In this document: piece by piece, positions 24,496 to 38,300 of the stretch
Numbering within the stretch: position 1 is the stretch's first letter
Layout: each line of letters begins with the position of its first letter
Origin: Numida meleagris
Taxonomy: Eukaryota > Chordata > Aves > Galliformes > Numididae
Assembly (NCBI RefSeq): GCF_002078875.1
Contig: NC_034411.1
Coordinates: 55,915,464-55,979,463 of the forward strand
Length of the DNA stretch: 64,000 nt
Direction of reading: 5' to 3'
Notes under the pieces: generated by a model
Databases searched by the model: none
Told to the model about the DNA's origin: nothing
The model's input: only the letters and a program-made list of their open reading frames with translations
Made by a program: the position numbers and the translations under genes

Positions 24496-27400
24496 ATTTT
24501 TTTTCTGTTTCTGATATTGTGGGCAGAATCATAATCTGATTCAGTTTTGAGAATGAAGTGTTGGAGGAAAAACTGAGCTATTTGATGCTTCCTTTGGGTA
24601 CTCAGATCCAGGTTGCTTCCAAAAGTAGCTGTATAATGGAATTAGAATCCAAGTTAGACACTGCTGATGGAGTAGGCTTGTTGGTTTGACATGTCTATTT
24701 CCTCTTGAATTTCTGTCTGAAATGGATAAAGAGTCTAGTGAAAACATTGATTTAAAATATTTCAGAGATAAAAAAATTTTTCTCACCCTTTCTTCAGATA
24801 TTCTTTCAGGCTTGCAGGCTTGCAGTTAGTAGCTGATTGGCAAATTACAAATTTCCATGTCTTGTACATCCACAGGTGACAGCAAACTGCCAATAAGCCA
24901 GGCAGTCTGCTGTAGTCTTCCAGGAGTTAATAACTTCAGAAGGCATTACCTTAATTCAACTGGTTGTTTCCTAACCAAGTGGAAGGTTGGTAGATGAAGA
25001 CTCACTGCAGTGATCTTTTAAGGAAAAAAAAGGAAAATAATCAGAAAAAAGAAAGATGTCTGGTTTCATTGGTGAGACATAAACAGAACTGGCTATGGGT
25101 GCTCTACGTCTTCTACCATATCAACATTTTGCTTATGGCAGGACACACAGGAAGTCATTTTAAAATAAAAAAAAATACCTGCCTAGTTGCTGCAAAGATC
25201 ATTTGTCAAGAGAAGAATGCTGTGGAGGGAAACTCTGACCTCTAAACCTGCAACAACAACAAAAGCCAGTGTTTTAAAAAGTTATTTTGAAGCCTAAATA
25301 AACCTTGACAGACTCCCCTTAAACTTCTTTTCCAGTGATTAATTTCCAAGTAGGGAAACATTGACTCTGAGAGAAAATGAAAATATTTCCATCTTTCTCT
25401 CTAACACTGCATTGTAAGACCATCTGACCTGCTAGATAGAGTGGAAAATCACTATCAGTCTTGATGTTATTAGATGGATCGGGTTTCACATCTCTTTCCC
25501 TCTGTTTTTCTTCGCTTCCCCTGTATCAGCACGTGATCCTTCCCCACTCCCTTCCTTTCAGCCTGGCTGGAGGAGGCAGAGCCCTCCATGCTCACAGCGC
25601 CTCAGTGGCTGCCCTTTGTGTGGGATTACTGTGAGCACGCAGAGGGCATGGGAGCTCCTGGAAGGCCATGAGGAAAAAATCTTCAGTGCCCAAGACATTA
25701 AAGGGCCGTGGTTACAGTTACCTTTGCACTGTCTTTATGTCCTCTCCCTGAAGTCCATTTCAAAATCGTGGCCATTTGTCCTGTCACCCACACACCCTTG
25801 CCATTTCCCCACAGATCTTCTCTTGTAGGTTTTCTGAGAAGCTAAATGGGAGGCTAAATAAATTCTAGTCACAAGCAACAAATATTCATTTACTATATGT
25901 CCTGCTCAAAGTCTTCTCCATGAGGGAACCCAATCTAAATTTCCTAGAGCGAAAACAGCCATCACTGAAAGCACGTGTACTGCCTGTGTGTGTATCTTAT
26001 TTCTTGTCTGGCCTCACAGACAGCAGGAAAAAAAACATCTTCTCTAGTAAATGAACATTTGATCCTTGCAGTTTCCAAAACAATTAGACAAGTCAAATAA
26101 GAAGAAGAATTAAAAAAAAAAAAATCTAGCTCAGCTCTCTTTGTCTAAAAAAACATAGAGATAACATCAATCAACCCCATAGAACCCACTGCAATTTTTC
26201 CTTGGAAGGACGCAGAATGTAAGTTGCTCATAGTTCACTGCTGTAGTAATAGTGGCTGTAAACTACAGTACGTCACTGCTTTGGGGATTTACCTCACTAT
26301 GTTCCTCCCCATGCAAACCTCTTAAGAGCAGAATTGTTTGGTTTTGCATGAATCAGGAGAAAAGCTGAGAAAAGTTAAGGTTTCTTGTGTAGGCAGAAGA
26401 TACTAATGGCCACTAGGTACATTCCAAATGCATAATACATTCATCCTTCCACAGCAGATACAATTAACATCCAACTGAATTAATATGAAGATATATACGT
26501 AGGAAAATAAATACTCTTCTATTACAGAATCCTCCCACTGGCTGAAGTGCTGACTTCCTTTCACGCCCAGCAGCTGAAACAAAATTTCCCAACACTCGCT
26601 TTCTTACTAGATTTAGGGTACTATTTACCAAATCTTTCATTTGAAGAATTTTTTTATTTGACTCCGCAATAATAATCTGTTCCTAGGCATTCTCTTTTAA
26701 TGTATAGGTGTTAAAATTGAATGGCTCTGGCTCTTTTAAAATATTTTATGTAGTTTTCTATTGATTACTTTATAATGATACATTTATTGTATTTTTGTTT
26801 GTCATGGTATGTAATTTCTAGCTAAAATAATAATCTTGGCTCATTCAAGAATAAAGGAAAAATTGATGGGATTTACTGTGTGTTCCTACAGCAGGTAAAA
26901 ACGATAACCACACACTGAGAGGTGAAAGTCCAAAATCTACTTTACTGAGAGGAAGTCTTTGATTCAGATCTGTTAATCACAGTGCTGGTGTGCCAGCATT
27001 GTAGACTCTACTCTGAAGATGCCAAATCTGTTAACTAGAAGATAGATGAAATGAAAAGTTTAGACTTTCTTGGCATACAGAAATTTATGAGCTCTTTCTT
27101 CTTTTTATCAATCTTCTGCTGGCAGCTCCTGATGATTTGGCTGTACACTGTGTGAGGATGCATATGTGAAGAGTTAATGAACTTGACAAGACTGAGTAAA
27201 TGTTTGTTTAGAATTGCAAATGCACCGTAACCCAAGGGGTTTTTAGGCCTATTAGCCCAGTTAAGCCCTATTAGCAAGACTGAGTCAAGAGCATAAATGT
27301 TGAGTAGAACCATACCTCTTACTTCTCATCCTTCTCAGAATCTCTACTTCTACTATGCTCAGTCCCTTCACTTTGGGGTTCCCCAAAGGTTATTCCAGAA

Positions 27401-30400
27401 GGGCATTCCTTTGTCTTTGGACTTCTTATTATTCACAGGTGTCAAATTATGTTGTTTCCCTTTGAAGGAGGGGGTAGTTGATCTCCCCCCAGAGAAAACA
27501 CTGACAAAGCCAGGAACGATCCTGACCTCTCCTACAAACAGCACTAGACACAATCCCCTCTGCCTCTTGCCATCACTCCACCACTTTTCAGTGTATGAAA
27601 TTTTGAATGAATATGACCTTCTAATAACCTTCGCAAACCAGATACTTTGAGAGCCTTTCAGCCATCATCTCAATTCACTTCAAAGCTTTATCACTTACGT
27701 TTACCCAAATAGTTTCTTTTCTCAGTGAATTTTTCCCTTTTCTCTGGAAGAATCGAGAGACTCCTCAGAATAATACTGCTCTCCAACTGATTCCCTCATC
27801 ATACCTCATTTTTGCCCTTGCATTGATTAGCTGAAGGAGAAATGTTTCATGTGAAACCAACTACCACAAAATCATCTGTTTTCTTGGCAAAGGTTTCCCC
27901 ATAACACATGATATGACCTGACAATACCTTGGAGGGGTTTTCAAGATGAGGTGAGAAAAAGGGCAAGGCAGTGCTGCCAAACTGTACCAGGAATCTGAAA
28001 GGAAAAAAGGAGTTTCCTTTGTAATAAGGAAATCGTAGCATGCCTTCTACGGATGATCACTCTGCTTAATTAATAAGGGGAGCCAGGGCTGGTCAAACCA
28101 AAATGAACAGCACATATGAGGAAATACTCTGAGCTGGATGCTGAATAGGCAGAAACCAGCATAGGTCCACTGAAGGCAACTAACTGATTTATATTGGGCC
28201 TGGATGCAGAATTAGGATAGAGGATTCAGAGCTGAGATTTAGTACTGAAAATTGACAGTTTTGTGGGGAAGAGGGAGAAAGCCTGCCAAATAATTCATGG
28301 AAGAAGATTGGGATAGCTTACTTGCTGAGCAGAGCCAAACTACACACGTTCTGAAGTTTCAGATGTACCAAATTCTGTAGTTTTACATCTCCCATTCTCA
28401 AATACCAAAATGCTGCAATGATGCTTTTTCTTAATCAACAACTTACATGTTGATATCATTTGACAAGTGATTTTTTCTCACATTATCTTGCCATCTCCAA
28501 ACCTGGGGTTTTGTTAAACGAATTATCTGAGAGGACCACACAGCAAGACGGATGTTCTTGTTTGACAATGAGATGCTTCTTCTTCTACGTCTAATGCCCC
28601 AGACCATTTTTTTCTTGAAGGTATCACACTCATGGGCAAGCTCAGCTTTGTTTGTGAACTGTTAGCATGGTTGTAAAAGATTCAGGAAGAACCTGCTATG
28701 GAAAAGTAAGAGTAACATAGCGTCCTTTGCATGCTTATTGCCACTGCATGTTTACTGAAATATTTTGGTTTTGTGTCAAAAAAAAAAATAGTCACCTTTT
28801 GCTGGGAGAATTAATAAGCATTTAATCATTGCATTGTAAGAAAAAGAGTAAAACTCCTAGAGCTGGAGTAAACAGACAAGACCTTGAACACAGAATCTCT
28901 TCTTTATCAGTGCTGAAGACATATTTCTGAGAAACAGCAGTCTTCAAGCTAAGTACAGACCGGGAGCTATTGCTCTGTCTTCCGAAAGTTAAAACCTGCT
29001 GCTTGCTTTCCCTCTTCATACCATATCTCCTAATCTGTTCAGCTCCCATCTGTACTCCTTCATGGACAGCTGGCCTTCCTTCTCTGCCTCTGTTTCGTGC
29101 ACGTAGAGCAGTCACACTGAAAAATGTAAGTGAAGTACCTTAGAATTATACTCCAATATTTACAGTCTACAGAGAAATTTCTGTTCACGAGCAGAGCATA
29201 GTTTCTCCTCTTGTCTCTTTCATAGGCATCTTGCCTTCAGAGAATTTTTTCTGCCTTCAGATCTGCATCTGCAGAAGCAGCTGAAACTCGGAAGATGCCA
29301 TTTCGTTTTCCAGAGAGTTTGCCACAAATTCTCTGCAAGCACATGTACTGTCTGTGCACCATGTTTTCTGAAAAACTGCTTTGGAATTTGTAGTATTACT
29401 ACACGGACTATGTAGTGCATCCAAGGGCTCCATACAGAAATAAGAGCTTTTTTTTTTTCAGTGTAAATAAATATAAAAAAGGCTTTTGTAGATGCAAAAT
29501 ACTACTCCTTCACTTACTCAACAAGATGAATATGAGTGAAACTGTGACAAAGAAAATTAATTTTTCATAAATTATAATAATTGCTCTTCTTTCTTGATCA
29601 TTCCTGCTAAGGTGTGTAAGCATTATGGCATGGAAGAAAGTGAAGAAGAATTTAGAGAAGAAAAACTCAAGCTGTTAAAAAAAAGATCCTTAGCGCTGCC
29701 ATTAAGTTGCCTAAAATATCTGTGCTGAACAAAAAAAAAAAAAGAAGAAAAACAAGCCTCCCATTTCCTCATAATTGTAAACAAAACACAACAGTGATGG
29801 GAAGCTTGAGGTTCAATGAACCAGTGACAGAATGACAGCACTGCTGGCTTGTATTATCAAGGACACAGCACTAGAGTGGAGCTGGGGTTGTTCATTGGTG
29901 CTGCAACAAGTCCGTGCAGGCAGGGCAACAGAAGGCCTGAACAAGAAAATGAGAAGAGAAAGTGCAGCATTGCAGTGTTTACTGACCACCCTCTGTGCAT
30001 GGAATGAAGGATGAGCAATCTGCATGCCAAGGGAAAAGACAAAGGAAAGCTGAGCAGTCTTCTTCCAAAGAGCAAGAGGATAGGTTTCTTCTCCTCCTCT
30101 TGGTAGAAGAGGTAGTGCAGGGGAAAGCAGAAGGAGTGTCCATAGAAGATGAACATTAAAAAGCTAGGGGGTGTCACACAAGAGGCATAAAGTTAAGAAT
30201 GGGTCAGGGCTTAAAAAAGGGAAATGGGGATTCTTGAAGCTGACAGGCGTTAAGGAGGAGACAATTATCCTGGCTGAGCCACCTTGACCCTAGAGGTGAG
30301 CCCACAGTCATCAGCATGTTCTCTCCCAATGCAGCACCTTCAGCTAGACCTCTGTTTACTACTTTCTAAAACCATAAGGAACCTGAACTATGCAATTTCT

Positions 30401-33400
30401 ACTTGCTAATTTAACCACACTAAGTTCACAGAAAGCATTTTGTACGAGGGACATGACCTGGCTTGTTAGCACCATATGTTGTAAGATACAGAAAAGGATC
30501 TTTCATACTTCAGAAGTCTTGTTTCTCAATTGCCGTCTCTTACTTTTTAACTTCTTTGCCGTTTTGAATGGATTTCAAAACAAATCAACAGACACATAGA
30601 GTCTTTGGTTATTTTTGGCCCGAGTTGGATAAATGAATAGTCCAGAAAGTTTCTGACATTGTGCCAAATGTCTATGTGCCTGAAGTTTAAGAGTCACGTT
30701 TTCCAGGAAACCTTGAAGTTTGCCGAGATTTATGCTTTTGATATTGTCATCCATTACTGTATTCAAAGGAGTTGTCTGCATAGGGGTTGATAGAGGGCAG
30801 TCAAACCTTTTGCACTGAACAAATTATATCATTAGGTGTCTGCCTGTGGGTCAACTTGTTCTCAAGCCCCAAAAACTAAACACAGCTGAGATCTAAATCC
30901 CCTGACAAATGAAGGCTGTGAGCAAGGATCATGAATAACATATGGCAAAAGGAATTTCCAAACACTGTGCTGCCATACAATATACACCTGATAAATGGTT
31001 GTCTACAATGATGCTGTTGAAAAAGGCACTTGATGCAAGCCTCATGCATGGCAGAGAGACATTAACAGAACTTTACAAGATGTTTCGAAGCTGACAAGAC
31101 ATTTATCCAAATGTGTTGTCTGTTCCTCCCTTCCTTCATGTAAGGACAGCATCTTTATTTTCTTGCACATGGGAACAAAGAGCCATAATAATTTGACTTA
31201 TCATGTCAGAAGGCTGTGGGGCAAGTAGTATTCAATAATAAAAAGACATAATAGTGGTAAGGTCAAGAAAGAAAAGGAAAAGATGAAGGAAAGAACAGCA
31301 AAATATTACTTGGGATGAATTTTTAGGCACATTTGAATGCACTAAAAAATGTCAAGATTACATAGTTTTGTCCTAAGTTTTGTCCTGTTAAAAAGAAAAT
31401 GAACACTTTCCCTTGATATATAAAATGCAACTAATTCTGGGGTGAACTCAAAGTAAAGCAGCACACAAAACAACTGGTCGTGGCAAAACAAAATTATGGG
31501 GTAGTGCATCTAGACCCATCCAGGTAGTATTACAGCCCCCAAATTGAGATGTATTACACAAAATTTGTCCAGGATCCTACAGCAGAGCTCAGAAAACAGA
31601 AGCCTTTTGATCGGTTTATATCTTAGTTCTAATGGATACATGGATTTTATGTTATTTTTGTTTACTTATTTATTTGTTTTGTTAAATATTTCGGGATTAA
31701 TTAGTATCCTTGGCATCCTCCATGGAATTCTCTCTCTGAGCAGTGAGAGCTCCTCCACAGCATAATCTGTTAAGCTATCTCCAGCCTAAACATATATGCA
31801 CGTGCACAAATGTATGTAGTGTATTTGTCTGGCCTCCTGAGGAGCTACTTGCTTTAATGAGGTCCAGGCAAAGTCAATCAATAAATAAAAATCATGGGAA
31901 TGGGTTATTTTCAGAAAAGGTATTCCAAGTAACTTTTTTTTTTACTAATTAAAGAAATTGTTTTTGCTAGGAAAAGAAATTAGAGGATAACTGGGATGTT
32001 CTGTTTTCCAGATTCGTTGTTATCAGCCCTTTCTTGGAAAGCAAACTTTCATTCCAAATGTGAACTAAATGTAATAATTATAATGTGATTATAGGAGAGT
32101 TAAAATAGCCTGGCACTATTTAGTCATTAAAAAATTGCTAAATAATGATTTTTTTCAGAGGCAATTTTTCTTCAGCTTTTTGGTAGTAATTAAAGTAGAA
32201 AATAGGAAATCTTATCATACTGGCTCCAAATTATCATTCTTTTTAAAATGTATCAACAGCTTCCAAGAAAGGGTATTGATACATTTGGGAAAATAGTAAT
32301 AATTATTTTTTAATAGAACAGGAAACGTTTTTAATAGAATAGAGAAATAGATGGAGTTAGTTTTAATCCTTTTCCACTTTACTTCACAACCCTGGAAACA
32401 GTTGCCTAAGCACAAATGATAAAGTGGCACAAGGCAGGAGTTTTGTTTTCCTCAAGGCAAAGGAACTAGCAAGAATGCAGGGAAAGGAAACGCAAGTCCA
32501 TGCATCTCCTGTGCCAATGAGAACTGGCCGCTTAAGTAAGGCTAATGGGTTAAAACTGTGGTCATATAGCAGAAATCACCATCACTGTGAGACGAAAATT
32601 ACAAGTCATTCAGGCTGTTAGGTGTCAAGTTCAACTCTCACAGATTGCCCAGTGTGGTCTGAGCCAACTTTTCAGATGTTCGTCCATGCACAGAATGATG
32701 CACATGTCACTCAGGGCCTGTGCTTGCTCAGACGACACCTCCATTAAGGCTTCAGAAGAGAGATTTTCCTGCCTAGAGGTCATGTGGAGTCTGCAGTGAG
32801 ACTGGTGTGTAGTGTGGGGCATGGCTAAGCACAGGACCATTCACAAAAGGCACTGTGTTAAGAAGGTAACCATTTAAGATTCAATAATTGCATGAACCTA
32901 AGTCTGATAATTATTCTTACTGTTGCTTTTAACTTTTTCAATAGGAATTGCCTCCCCAGATATTCCATAAAATGCATGGATGTGTAAGTCAGATTTGCTT
33001 GGTGAAATTCTAGAATCTTAGCAATATAGGAAGTCAGATTAGATGACTGTAACACTTCCTTCATGACAGAAAAATTCGTGACACTATTAGATGTTTTGCT
33101 AAATTGGAGACTAAAGTGATAAGCTAAATTAATAGATTTCTGTATTTCTCTGGGTGGTCCATTCATTACATGAGAATGCTGCTTCTGTGCTCTAATCTGC
33201 ATGTACATGCATTATATATGTGTGCATGAACCAAGTGCTGATAGATAAACGTAACTTTATTCTCACGCTGATTTCTTAAAAGCTCCATAGAAGGTCTAGG
33301 AGACCCACTATGCATACTTATTTTGTGCATTAAGATAACAGTAGCCACTGTAGACAAAAAAAAGCCACTTGCATTTCAGTGAGGCTGTTCGCATGAGCAG

Positions 33401-34709
33401 ACCTTTGCAAAATTGGGCTCTAAATGTCGCTTGGAGTTGCAAAGAAGCTTAAATGCTGAACGTGTCTTCTGTACATGTTTCTTTTTAGCCTGTTCCTGGC
33501 TCTATACCATCATGCTTTCTTCACAGGAAACATCTATGCTAAACATCACTGTCAATTCCAAGACAAGAGACACATTCAAAAGCACATGGAAGCTTTTTTT
33601 GTTACCATAAGTTGCCCGCAGAGGGTCCATTCATTCTGTTTGCTTGTTCCACTGTGTAATAGCTCAACTCAAGTATCAACAAGATAAGCTTTTAAAAGCA
33701 GAATATTCCCAGCTGTTGTGGTCAGGCAGCAGCAGCAGGTTCCTATCTGAGGACAGCAGAACAATCCAGTGCACCCGCAGCGATGGCAGTGTCGAGGGGA
33801 AGCATGTGTTCTCTGTACACAGTAGCGAAGGGTCCAATAGACAGCAATTAGCACCAGCAGAATGAAGATGAACGGTCATATACATAACCTTAATAAAAAT
33901 GTCACAGAAGAGAAATCTCACACCATATGGATCCATGCTGAACTCTTTTTTTTTTTTCTTTTTTTTTTTAAGGAGCAAGACAGCTCCATTTCTTTACAGT
34001 CTTTTGCATTAATTTCTCTCCTGAGTTTTTTGCAGCATTCTCTCTCTCTAAGCAACACTGTACTCCTGTTTTGTTTGACAGCTATGGAAAATTACATTTT
34101 CATTTCTGTATTTGCACATGGCCACTCAGTCTTAGAATTCCCTCAAAAGTGTCTCCCACTCAGCCTTAGTAATGTGAGTAGATTACCTGAAGAAAATTGC
34201 ATCCCATTTCCATCAACTTTAGGAAAGAGCTCCATCAAAATTTGCAACATTTTATTCCTGTCAAATTAGTATAGTGTGAAAGCGGGTATTGCTGGTTCTC
34301 AGGTCTGCTACTCGAATGGTGGAAGTGGTGAAGAACAAATATTTCATTATTTTATATGTCACTGTTAGTAATAATAGTTTTAAAATTATTATGGCGACAA
34401 GGGTTTGAAGTAAAAAGCTACTTTATTTTCATCTTTGTGATGACGTTTCCATTTTTTCATCTCCTGATTAAAAAAAAGGAAAATTATATGGGGACACTAG
34501 GAACAAGAAGTAAACCCATCCACAATAGCATTGCATATTCATCTGAAGTTGTTTCTTCATTTTTTACTGATCAAAAGAGAACATCATTATTGACATTTTG
34601 TAAGCTCCATTTGAAGTCTAAGAGAAACTTGTTTTGGTCCTTTCTGCCTCTTCTCTACTCACAGTAATAAGACTTCTGCCCTTAGAACCTGACTTTAAAT
34701 TTTGTTGAT
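24496..34709. other. Noncoding stretch of about 10 kb, no gene seen
   Basis: No gene is supported in these 10 kb. The longest frames (27297-27650 plus, 117 codons; 33862-34269 plus, 135 codons) show no domain. The second includes a phenylalanine run that is simply the T-rich stretch at 33948-33970. Short A or T runs are scattered through it. I see no transposon I can name. Confidence 0.55.
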
Positions 34710-35330
34710 TACTTCAACAGAAGATAGAGCTGGAGAAGACATCATGAGATATTCTCTAATGACCCCCTTGCTGGTACACAAGATTCATAGCTGCAGATGT
34801 CTGTCTGAGTCCTTCAGAGAAAGGAGATTCCACCCTCTCCATCCCTCTTCCACAGGCAAATAAGCTGATTGCTCTCCTATTCCTAAAACTAGAAACCTTT
34901 TCAAATACTAAGGGATATCAATCTCTAATTTTAGAAGTGAAGCTCATTTCTTTTTTGTCACATGCATATGGAGAACAGATTATTCCCTTCTTTGTGATAG
35001 CCCACTGCACGCTTGCATCCTGTTGTCATATCTCCCCCTGTCTTCTCTGTATTAGACAAAATAATTTGTTCACATCTCTGCATCCTCTGCATCCACAGTG
35101 ATGTTTTTTTAGATTTCTGATTATTCCACTTGCTCACCTCCAGACTCTTCACTTTACTGTAGCCAGCCTGAAGCATGACAATCAGAACTGGATACAGTAC
35201 TGTGGCTGAGGTTGCATTAATTCTGAGTAGGATGGAAGAATTATTTTATGTGACTCGCATAGCACATTTTTGCAGACACATCACTTTTTTTTAACAGAAA
35301 TGAACCAACTTGCTGTATCTTAGCTCCATT
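34710..35330 (-). mobile_element. Old CR1-type LINE, 3' untranslated region, decayed
   Basis: Reading along the plus strand, the blocks appear in the order expected for a reverse-oriented CR1-type 3' region. First comes AGCTGGAGAAGACATCATGAGA (an AGAC/GTCATCTAG-type start). Then GGAGATTCCACCCTCTCC (family form: GGAGATTCCACAACCTCC). Then a region ending in CAGAACTGGATACAGTACTG (family form: CAGAACTGGACACAGTACTC), GGCTGAGGTTGCATTAATTC, GAGTAGGATGGAAGAATTAT and TGACTCGCATAGCACA. Divergence is clearly greater than in the copy at 57.1 kb. The family resemblance is to CR1-like 3' ends shared by birds and reptiles. Boundaries are approximate. Confidence 0.75.
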
Positions 35331-38300
35331 GGTTCTCGAAGGCTTGATATGCCAGTAAAATGATGGACTACGATGTTAAAACACACAGAGGGGTGCAAAA
35401 ACCTCAATCGTTTTACACAGGATTCAGCCCTTCCAACATTTAAGTTATAGGATCTATTTTTACCCTTGGGAGCCTTCACATTGATGTCAACAATCATGCT
35501 CACATGTACAAAATTTGGTCACAAATTCATTGGCTATTTCAGAGAAAACACAATGACAAAATTCAAACTGGATTTTTGGAATGCTTTTGCCTCTTGTGCT
35601 GCCCCTTTCCTATTGATATGGTGTAGTATTTCTAAAGACAGGGACAGCAGTGAACACAGAGGCATTGATCCTATCCTTGGAACATTTCTTCCAGAAAAGC
35701 AAACTTGACAAATCTTTATTTAGAGAATTAAAATAGTATTATCTCAAGGAACAAAGCAACGCACAGAAATGCCCACGGGAACTCGAGTGCGGACAAATTC
35801 TAGTATGACATATCATCTTCCCCCTAGTCCCCCTCGTTTAGCTTTAGTGATGACAGCAATCCACTTACAGTATGCACTAAAACATGACTATCTTCTTTTA
35901 AGCATGCTCACTTGTAATCATACTGCCATATACCTCTCTAAACAGAAGGGAAATGGATGCATGCTTACAAAAATTGCCTTTGACAATTTTAAATGGAGTG
36001 AATAATGAATCAGTTCTGGCTCAAAAGCCATAGAAGTCCCTCTCCCTTCCCCAACCCCTTACTACACACTCCCTCTGTGATCTGAGCATTAACTCTTTGG
36101 GACTATTGACTCAAAATGATTCACGGATGGCTGGTTTGCATCAATATTTCTAAAATCCCTCTTATTATCTTGCATGCGTCAAAGTTTGATAAGAAGGAAG
36201 AAGGATGAAGCTATTTATAATTCAGAATGACTGTTACCAAGAGATATTTAAAACCAAATCACAGTAAGTCAGAGTTTACTTTTAAATCAGCTTAAACAAA
36301 AGACACCGTTTGAAAACAATTAGGAAATCTGACAAAATTAACTTTGACCTTACAATCTTACAAATGCCAGCACAGCTTTTCTTCTAATGTCAGTGTGCAT
36401 GTGTGTCTGCATGTGTATTTTTGGCACTGCAGTAACTTTACAGCAAAGAGGCATACTGTGATTTAACTCTCAGGCAAGAATTATGCTTTGATGCTCAGGA
36501 GCTCCCCTCGGAGGGATGCACTGTTTCCTTGCTCTGTTATGTTGGACATCCATCTGTACAGACAAGTCAGATTGGTGTTTGATTATTCTCATTACTTCTG
36601 GTAAGCCAACATCCTCTCCCATCCCAGCTTTTTTGTTATTCTCACTCCTCAGCTCACAGAGGAGAGTCTTTTTAGGTTTCTTCTTAGTTACTGTTAGTGT
36701 TCTTCAAAAAAAACCAAACCAAAGCAAAACAAAAAAGCTACAATCCACGCAACAAAACCAACTAAACAACCAACTAACCATCCAGAGTCTTAACCTGCTG
36801 AGAGAGATTTGCACTTCATTCTTCTAGGATATAGTCCTTTCTGTGCCCTGAGCAGACCTGATCATCCCAGTCTGTGTCACAGCTGAGCCATCTCTGAGCA
36901 TCAGAGATGCAGATTGGCAATGCCCTGAGCAGCCACAGGCTGCTTCACTGTTCTCTCTGTTGGGAGAGTACGTAACTGTTGCCCTGAGTACGTAACTTCT
37001 CAACAGAGCATGAAATTCATGCAATCCATAGAACAAATGCCAGGTTTGATTTGTAATTGCTTTAAAACAGCCTCATTTATAAATGTTAATTTAATCCTCC
37101 TGGCAATTGTTTTTCTGATCACTTTAGATAAAAAATGGTCTTCCTTATAGATTTTAGAAAAATCCAAGATGCAGGCTCTTCTGAAGTTTATTAATGAATT
37201 TAAAGATTAACCTATCAATTTTAAATGAATTATACTCATATTTCTGCCTCAAACTACATTTATCCATGTAGCAAGGATCACTCACAAATGTTTTTGTTGA
37301 AAAGCACTATCTTTTTAGGCTCTATTTATCTTCAAAAGGCAGCTCCAGAATAGGAGCTTTCATTTAAAGATAAACAAAAAATCATCATTTATGTCACTTA
37401 AAATTATTTTGAGACCTGAATCAAAGTATGATGGCTTGCCTTCCATAGCCTTGAGACAGTGTAAAACTATAGCCATGCTGCATGAAACACTTCATTCAGC
37501 TCAGCCTTTGCTTTGACTTGCTTGCATGTTATTTATTTACACGCTATAGGTCAGACTCTCTCCTGTGCCAGAGCTCCACTCAGTTTGGGGATAGGTCAGA
37601 AGGAAGTCATTACCGCTCCCTGGCCCCCGCATGATTTCTCCTGGTTGCCAGGCAGCCCTGTGTTAGACATCTTGTGCAAGGTTCTTAATAGTGCATTAAA
37701 TTCAATGTGACTTCAGGATATGCCTAGACTTTAGCACATGCTTTTCTTCCTGGCATTTACAGTCCTTAAGGGTAGTCTGATTTTGGAAAGATACTGACAG
37801 TTAATTTTCTTGAGTCTGCATTCATGCATGAAATAGTAGAAGTTAGGCCATTTATGTTGAAGATACTTCCAAAATACAGCTTCAGAATTATATGAATCTA
37901 TCTGTGATGGAAAATAATTTACAACTCCATTCAGTGCCTGGCGCAACAGAACAGAGGCTTTCGGGAACTTCTGGAATATAAACGCCACTTGTAAAGAAAT
38001 GGGACTAGAAGATCCTTTCCATGACAGAAGGTTAAATGGCAGCATGGAACCCACTGCTGGAAAACCTTTTGGTCTCCCTTTATGCTCAGTAGCCTTGAGG
38101 GCAACACTGCCCAGGCTTTTTCCCCTAACACAGCTACACTGTGTTAGGAGATCTGGAGATTGGCCCCTCCACCTGGACTTGTCCCACCTACTTCAGAGAG
38201 GTGCTTGGTGAGGCTGGTCAGCATGGAACCCTCCTATAGCCAGGGGAGGAACATATCTCTGGAAGGTGATTCTGGCCATTTAATTTCATCATTTGAATTG

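Noticed and set aside
24051..24539. Four long overlapping open frames (148-174 codons) rich in Leu-Pro-Ser-Phe or Gly-Arg-Lys-Glu
   Set aside because: They are translations of the TTCC/GGAA repeat in several frames on both strands and include undetermined residues across the N gap.
33862..34269. 135-codon plus-strand frame, the longest outside the gap tracts
   Set aside because: Contains a phenylalanine run from a T-rich stretch, has no domain, and its length is about what chance predicts for this size and composition.
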